From positions 1-16,247 of the forward strand of contig CAAGFD010000222.1 in the NCBI GenBank assembly GCA_900769035.1: a DNA stretch of 16,247 nt. The letters are read 5' to 3'. Source of the stretch: Bacteroidales bacterium (GTDB taxonomy: Bacteria > Bacteroidota > Bacteroidia > Bacteroidales > Paludibacteraceae). This document shows positions 15,920 through 16,247 of the stretch, one piece after another (within the stretch, counting starts at the first letter, position 1; every line of letters starts with the position of its first letter). The position numbers and the translations under genes are program-made. The notes beneath the pieces were generated by a model that was given only the letters and a program-made list of their open reading frames with translations, searched no databases and was not told the DNA's origin.

Positions 15920-15964
15920 GAGGTATAGAAAAACACAACAAAAAGAGTTAAGTATCTATACCTC
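15920..15964. repeat. Inverted repeat in the leader of the disrupted gene
   Basis: GAGGTATAG (15920-15928) pairs with CTATACCTC (15956-15964), nine perfect pairs, extendable by one inner pair and, past a one-base bulge, by three or four outer pairs. The loop is about 25 bases. No long U-run follows on either strand. It could be an operator or an RNA structure in the leader. Confidence 0.55.
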
Positions 15965-16042
15965 AAATAGTTTAAAAGCGTAAGAACAAAATAATATAAA
16001 CCGTAGACTATTCATAATAGAATTATATATATTTCACCACTA

Positions 16043-16072
16043 CAAAAGTAAGAAAATATTTTGAAAACAAAA
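16043..16072 (-). promoter_or_regulatory. Putative promoter of the disrupted secreted-protein gene
   Basis: TACTTTTG on the minus strand (16043-16050) fits the -7 element. The nearest TTTTG (16068-16072) is 17 bases upstream, a little short of the usual 19-21. Position and strand suit the gene fragment starting at 15867. Confidence 0.4.
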
Positions 16073-16156
16073 TCAAATAGAGAAAATTATTTATATACCT
16101 ACACCATAGACAATAAATTCAGAGCGAGTTCCCTCAAAAGTAAAATATAAATACAC

Positions 16157-16189
16157 AAAAAAAGCCCGCACACCGTGTGATGTACGGGC
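16157..16189 (-). terminator. Intrinsic terminator of the gene at the right edge
   Basis: On the minus strand GCCCGTACA (16181-16189) pairs with TGTGCGGGC (16164-16172), nine pairs with one G-U and a short loop, followed by seven U (A-run 16157-16163). The U-run is only on this side, so it serves minus-strand transcription coming from the right. Confidence 0.85.
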
Positions 16190-16192
16190 GAA

Positions 16193-16247
16193 TTATTTAT
16201 TGTTACTTGCAGAGGCTCTAACAGAAGGAGAAGAGCCTACTGCAGAA
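16193..16247 (-). CDS. C-terminal end of an unidentified protein (rest outside window)
   Basis: The last 55 bases read on the minus strand as ...SAVGSSPSVRASASNNK and TAA at 16193-16195, four bases before a strong terminator. The Ala/Ser-rich tail and codons such as TCT, GCA and GTT look like a real, well-expressed gene end, but 17 residues do not identify it. The placement against the terminator is the main support. Confidence 0.5.
   Translation of the reverse strand, partial: SAVGSSPSVRASASNNK

Larger units (their letters stand above)
15868..16156 (-). other. Gene-free AT-rich leader region of the disrupted secreted-protein gene
   Basis: No open frame of note is seen on either strand. It holds an inverted repeat (15920-15964) and a promoter-like pair about 175 bases before the ATG at 15867. 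It ends at the terminator of the next minus-strand gene. I take it to be the promoter and untranslated leader of the broken gene. Confidence 0.55.

Noticed and set aside
1..16247. CRISPR array, prophage genes, toxin-antitoxin or defence cluster
   Set aside because: No regularly spaced repeats, phage structural genes or small paired toxin/antitoxin frames were seen; apart from the IS remains all larger frames are accounted for.

Overview
The window looks like chromosomal DNA of a Bacteroidetes bacterium, most likely order Bacteroidales. Four things point there: a tmRNA with tag GENNYALAA; promoters of the Bacteroidetes type (TTTG, about 20 bases, TAnnTTTG); a gingipain-like C25 protease with a type IX secretion C-terminal domain; and an RNase Y / ZapA / coiled-coil gene cluster of the kind seen in this phylum.

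Left part (1-4520), housekeeping. A Fur-family repressor tail overlaps a PaaI-like hotdog thioesterase (+). A strong hairpin separates it from a convergent NrtR/AraR-type Nudix regulator. Then, all on the minus strand, come ssrA (tmRNA) with its own terminator, rny (RNase Y), zapA and a small coiled-coil protein. The last two share one clear promoter.

Middle part (4621-12066), plus strand. dxs, trkA, trkH and radA form one tight operon (overlap of 4, then gaps of 3 and 4 bases) joining isoprenoid precursor synthesis, potassium uptake and recombinational repair. serC follows under its own textbook promoter and ends at a strong terminator. Its codon use suggests high expression.

Right part (12092-16247) is the accessory region and is conspicuously AT-rich. 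A T9SS-secreted C25 protease and a small lipoprotein form a minus-strand operon. Upstream lies gene wreckage not covered by ordinary ORF calls: a short degenerate copy of the C25 gene's 3' end (C-terminal sorting tail, stop and 12-base spacer), a decayed IS4-type insertion sequence with 13-bp inverted repeats and internal deletions, and the first ~52 codons of a signal-peptide protein that runs straight into the IS end. The simplest reading is a tandem set of T9SS cargo genes with similar ends, broken by an IS and then eroded. The window closes with a terminator and the last 17 codons of another minus-strand gene.

I see no CRISPR array, prophage or clearly new multi-gene system. The most rewarding places are the eroded cargo locus at 14759-16160 and the structured zapA-rny intergenic region.
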